Assembly: GCA_002439755.1 (NCBI GenBank)
Contig: DJPH01000052.1
Span: 14,631 to 78,630, forward strand
Length of the DNA stretch: 64,000 nucleotides
Source: Prevotellaceae bacterium UBA6417
GTDB taxonomy: Bacteria > Bacteroidota > Bacteroidia > Bacteroidales > Bacteroidaceae
Reading direction: 5' to 3'
Position numbers and translations under genes: made by a program
The notes under the pieces: generated by a model
Told to the model about the DNA's origin: nothing
Database searches by the model: none
Seen by the model: the letters and a program-made list of their open reading frames with translations, nothing else
Shown: in pieces, positions 60,843 through 64,000 of the stretch
Layout of the letters: every line of letters starts with the position of its first letter
Numbering within the stretch: position 1 is the stretch's first letter

Positions 60843-63800
60843 ATGAGAAGATTCTTATCTTTATTCGCACTGATGCTTCTCGGGCTTGTACCGATGATGG
60901 CTCAGGACGCATCGGGCACCTTGGTGAAAGGCGACCGCATTTCCTGGAGTGCAGTGAAAGCAGGCGATGAAATCCTGCTCCAGAATGCAACCGGAACATG
61001 GAATTTCCAGTACAGCTCGGTAGTCACAGACCTGACTATCTGTTTCCTGCAAGGCGTTGCCGACAACTACAACCGTAATGCCGACACCCATCAGCTCGAC
61101 TGCTCGATGGCAGCATTGAGCTCGGACAACATCTACATCATCGTAGAGGCTCCCGAGCAACACGAAGGGGTTCCGTCCTACTATCTGCAGCACAAGGACA
61201 CCAAAAAATACGTACAGGGAGTAGAGAGCGGACTGCAGACATTCCTCGTTGACAACATAGCAGAAGCTACGAGCTTTGAGGTTGAAGGCGCGCTTGACAG
61301 CTATGAGCCACACGATCAATGGCAGAGCACAGGCCTCGTTGACAATGAAACGGCAGTGCTTACCCACTACAACGGTAACACGAAACTCCACTTCGGACCC
61401 TTCTGGAACTATGGCTACACCTATTACGGACCGGCAACCGACATCATCGTATGGAACATATATCACACTGCATACGACCAGAGTGCAAAGGCCAAACTGG
61501 GAGCCCTCATCGATAAAATCAAGGCAGACAAACCCACATTCCCTATAGGGACAGACCCCGGATATTACCCGGAAGAATTGGTAACAACCTATGAAACAGC
61601 CTTCCTTGACGCTGACGAATACTACGCCACCGGCGCAGACATCGAAGAGGAATATGCCAAATATTACGACCGTCTGACTACAGCCTACGACAATGTCAAG
61701 AACGGCTACATCAAGGTAACCGACGGCTACTATCGCTTTGTCAGTGCCTACAGCAACTGGATGACCTTACAGGGAACCGAAAAAAGCATGAAAGCAGATA
61801 CCGAGCACCATCTGGCATGGGGCAACTACGACACAAAAGACCCCACGCAGCTCTTCAAAGTAACCGTATTGGCCGAAGGAGAATACTCCATTCAAAACGT
61901 AGCAACGGGCGAATACATCAACACCGTTGAAGGAAAAGAAGCAATCGTACCCATGTCGGCCGAGCAGATCACACCACAGACCTTCAGCTACTTTGAAGGC
62001 ACTGCACGATGGAGCATAGCCAACAAAGCCAACCCCGTAGCCTACCGCACCAATGACCATGACTACGGTTATGGCCTGGAAGGAACCATCTATACCGTCG
62101 ACGGAGGCTCAACCACAGCATCTGCCTGGTATGTTCGTCCGGAAACCAACCAGCAGCTCATCGACAGTCTGACCAAAGCAGGCCCGCAACGCATCCTCAA
62201 CGACAAGATGAACGTGACCCTTGCCTCGGCACAGACAGCCAAAGACAAGGCATTCGACTATCCCGAACTCATCACCGACGGCAAACAGATATCATCCAAC
62301 GCCCTTCAAAGCGGCAGTTATGCCAACCTGATAGATGGCGATGTCAACACCGTGTTCCACTCCATCTGGGATGCCACCCTCATGAAATCGGAACTGGGAG
62401 AAGGCGTAGGATATCACAACCTGCAAGTGGCCTTCAACGAACCTGTAGACAAACTATTCTTCAGATACACCGGCGTGACAGGCACAGATTTCCACGATAA
62501 CCCCAACAACATAGGCATCTATGTGACCAATGACGACGAACTCGGTGCAAGCACAGCCGCAGCCGACTCAACGAAGTGGGTTCACGTGACCGACCTCACA
62601 GAAGGATTCCCCGGCGACATCAAGGAAGCCAGATATACCTCACCACTGCTCACATTCGACAATGCCTATAAATACATACGTCTGGTAGTGCGCCACACCA
62701 CCCACCAGGGCAAGCATTCGGAGCGCACATTCATGAATCCTTACGGCACAGGCGTCACATTCAACCTGAGCGAACTGCAGCTCTACAAGCCCGACTACGC
62801 CGAAACATCACTATACAGCAACGTAAGCGGCATGAAAGAAGCTGCCGACAACATGCTGCAGCTCATGACTGCCGGCGAAGAGAAGGTTAAGAACAACACC
62901 GTGACCGATGCCGACATCGAAGCCCTCAATGCAGCCATCAAGGCAGTAAACGCACTTTACATCAACCGCGACTCGCTCTATACGGAACTGGCCAACACCG
63001 TCACTGAAGCCCAAAAGGCCTACAGCGATGCCCTCGGTTCTAAACAGGCACTCATCACTGATGCCTCACAGTTCAGCAGCAACCAAGGCCCCGGATCGTC
63101 AGCTGACTTTTCAAGCTTCGAACATCTGCTGACACCCGAAACACATTACAACTACAACTATCACTCGTTCTTCATAGCCGATGCCATGAGCAATCCCAAC
63201 ATCACACCCGATGAGTGGATGCAGGCACTGGCCGCCAGAGGAGCAAAATATGTGGGCTACGGCTACCACAACCTGCAAGTAAGGCTGAATGAACCTATCA
63301 AAAACTTCTGGCTCGAATACACCAGCCGCACAGATACGAAAGTGATAGACAGCCCCACAGACATCGAAGTATATGCAACGAATGATGACGCCTTAGGCGC
63401 TGACCCCGACCAGGCCAATGTGGAGCAATGGACAAAAGTGACAGAGCTGACCGAAGGGTTCCCGGGAACAGAGCCCGGAGGCAAGTACACCTCACCCGTA
63501 ATTGACTTGGGTGGCGAGTACAAATATGTACGCTTCGTCATCAAAAACACCGCAATGAACGGGAACGGAAGAGCCTATGCCAACCCTGACGTGACCGGCA
63601 TGACTTGGAACGTAGCCTGCTGGCAGATGTACAACGGACTCGACCCGCAACGCGTACAATATAATTACAACGAAGACATGCATAAGGCAGTAGATGCCAT
63701 GAAAGCACTCATCGATGATGCCGAAGCAACTTCGAAAAAGACCGTACTCAACAATGACAAGCAGACAGCCCTGCGCTCTGCCATCGACCTGGTATTGAGT

Positions 63801-64000
63801 CTCTATGCCGACTCCACGGAACTTTCCAAGCTGTACAAAAAATACAACACACTGATTAACACAGCTGTCATAGGCACCGGTGTAGGCTATGTAGACACAC
63901 AGGAAGCTGTCGATGCTTTCGCAGCCGTCATCAAGGAAGCCAAAACCACAGTAGATCCCATACAGCCAACCAAGGCAAGCATAGATGCTGCCGTGGCAAA
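60843..64000 (+). CDS. Very large secreted multi-domain protein, 3'-partial
   Basis: The frame is open from ATG 60843 to the right edge (1,052 codons seen, no stop). It starts with a signal peptide (MRRFLSLFALMLLGLVPMMAQ). Residues ~25-330 hold a beta-rich region with RICIN/lectin-like repeats (SYYLQHKDTKKYVQG, then GYYRFVSAYSNWMTLQG and YSIQNVATGEYINTVEG). Two discoidin (F5/8 C)-like modules follow, about 480-640 and 770-905, each with GYHNLQV-NEP, T-D-LTEGFPG and YKY-R-V. Helical spacers of FIVAR type lie between and after them (for example DADIEALNAAIKAVNALY). This layout fits a sugar-binding cell-surface protein; no catalytic domain is seen in the visible part. Confidence 0.8.
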   Translation, partial: MRRFLSLFALMLLGLVPMMAQDASGTLVKGDRISWSAVKAGDEILLQNATGTWNFQYSSVVTDLTICFLQGVADNYNRNADTHQLDCSMAALSSDNIYIIVEAPEQHEGVPSYYLQHKDTKKYVQGVESGLQTFLVDNIAEATSFEVEGALDSYEPHDQWQSTGLVDNETAVLTHYNGNTKLHFGPFWNYGYTYYGPATDIIVWNIYHTAYDQSAKAKLGALIDKIKADKPTFPIGTDPGYYPEELVTTYETAFLDADEYYATGADIEEEYAKYYDRLTTAYDNVKNGYIKVTDGYYRFVSAYSNWMTLQGTEKSMKADTEHHLAWGNYDTKDPTQLFKVTVLAEGEYSIQNVATGEYINTVEGKEAIVPMSAEQITPQTFSYFEGTARWSIANKANPVAYRTNDHDYGYGLEGTIYTVDGGSTTASAWYVRPETNQQLIDSLTKAGPQRILNDKMNVTLASAQTAKDKAFDYPELITDGKQISSNALQSGSYANLIDGDVNTVFHSIWDATLMKSELGEGVGYHNLQVAFNEPVDKLFFRYTGVTGTDFHDNPNNIGIYVTNDDELGASTAAADSTKWVHVTDLTEGFPGDIKEARYTSPLLTFDNAYKYIRLVVRHTTHQGKHSERTFMNPYGTGVTFNLSELQLYKPDYAETSLYSNVSGMKEAADNMLQLMTAGEEKVKNNTVTDADIEALNAAIKAVNALYINRDSLYTELANTVTEAQKAYSDALGSKQALITDASQFSSNQGPGSSADFSSFEHLLTPETHYNYNYHSFFIADAMSNPNITPDEWMQALAARGAKYVGYGYHNLQVRLNEPIKNFWLEYTSRTDTKVIDSPTDIEVYATNDDALGADPDQANVEQWTKVTELTEGFPGTEPGGKYTSPVIDLGGEYKYVRFVIKNTAMNGNGRAYANPDVTGMTWNVACWQMYNGLDPQRVQYNYNEDMHKAVDAMKALIDDAEATSKKTVLNNDKQTALRSAIDLVLSLYADSTELSKLYKKYNTLINTAVIGTGVGYVDTQEAVDAFAAVIKEAKTTVDPIQPTKASIDAAVA

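Overview
The window is chromosomal DNA from a member of the Bacteroidota, order Bacteroidales, most like the Prevotella/Bacteroides group; I cannot name a species. The evidence is: (i) many promoters carrying the phylum-specific -7 box TAnnTTTG; (ii) a TonB-dependent receptor with a carboxypeptidase-regulatory N-terminal domain, a type IX secretion (T9SS) component PorD and a T9SS-type C-terminal domain; (iii) a BspA-type leucine-rich-repeat surface protein, gingipain-like C25 peptidases and an HmuY-like lipoprotein; (iv) a long-tailed ribosomal protein bS16 and a zinc-free type B L31. No rRNA, tRNA, CRISPR array or intact insertion sequence was seen.

Region 1 (1-14.6 kb, + strand) is a secreted-protease and uptake locus. 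A zinc metalloprotease cut by the window edge is followed by an array of 22/23-bp palindromic repeats. Then comes a tightly packed seven-gene unit: TonB-dependent receptor, DUF4876 lipoprotein, DUF6850 beta-barrel protein, two tandem C25 (gingipain-like) peptidases, a papain-like C1 peptidase and an HmuY-like haemophore lipoprotein. I read this as a candidate system that digests host or dietary (haemo)proteins and captures haem or peptides. The HmuY gene lacks its second half and runs into the 3' end of nadD.

Region 2 (14.5-25.1 kb) is housekeeping: yicC-gmk-nadD, a tadA-like deaminase, yraN-birA-MATE exporter, a nucleoside hydrolase, rpsP, a stand-alone TrpB2-type enzyme and recQ.

Region 3 (25.1-29.45 kb) is an accessory island. 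A 1,086-residue BspA-like LRR surface protein lies between an N-terminal remnant of one transposase and a C-terminal remnant of another, followed by four CAAGNCTTG palindromes at exactly 21-bp spacing.

Region 4 (29.45-46.2 kb) holds a phosphoethanolamine-transferase-like enzyme, a Nudix hydrolase and a long operon (dnaN, DEDD exonuclease, coaBC, porD, recN, a TPR protein with a degenerate trypsin-like domain, a DUF4886 protein). On the opposite strand are tilS, a DUF3127 protein, purA, an AlkD-like protein and a dipeptidyl-peptidase III-type lipoprotein.

Region 5 (46.2-64 kb) begins with a second palindromic array, then a bile-acid/Na+ symporter family protein, a nitroreductase and rpmE. A 3-keto-glycoside set (DUF1080 plus two Gfo/Idh/MocA oxidoreductases) and a tandem pair of GH71/99-like secreted enzymes follow. 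The region ends with PBP1A plus a DNA/RNA endonuclease, a phosphoglycolate-phosphatase-like HAD enzyme, a third palindromic array and the first 1,052 codons of a very large secreted protein whose promoter region carries a C10 tract.
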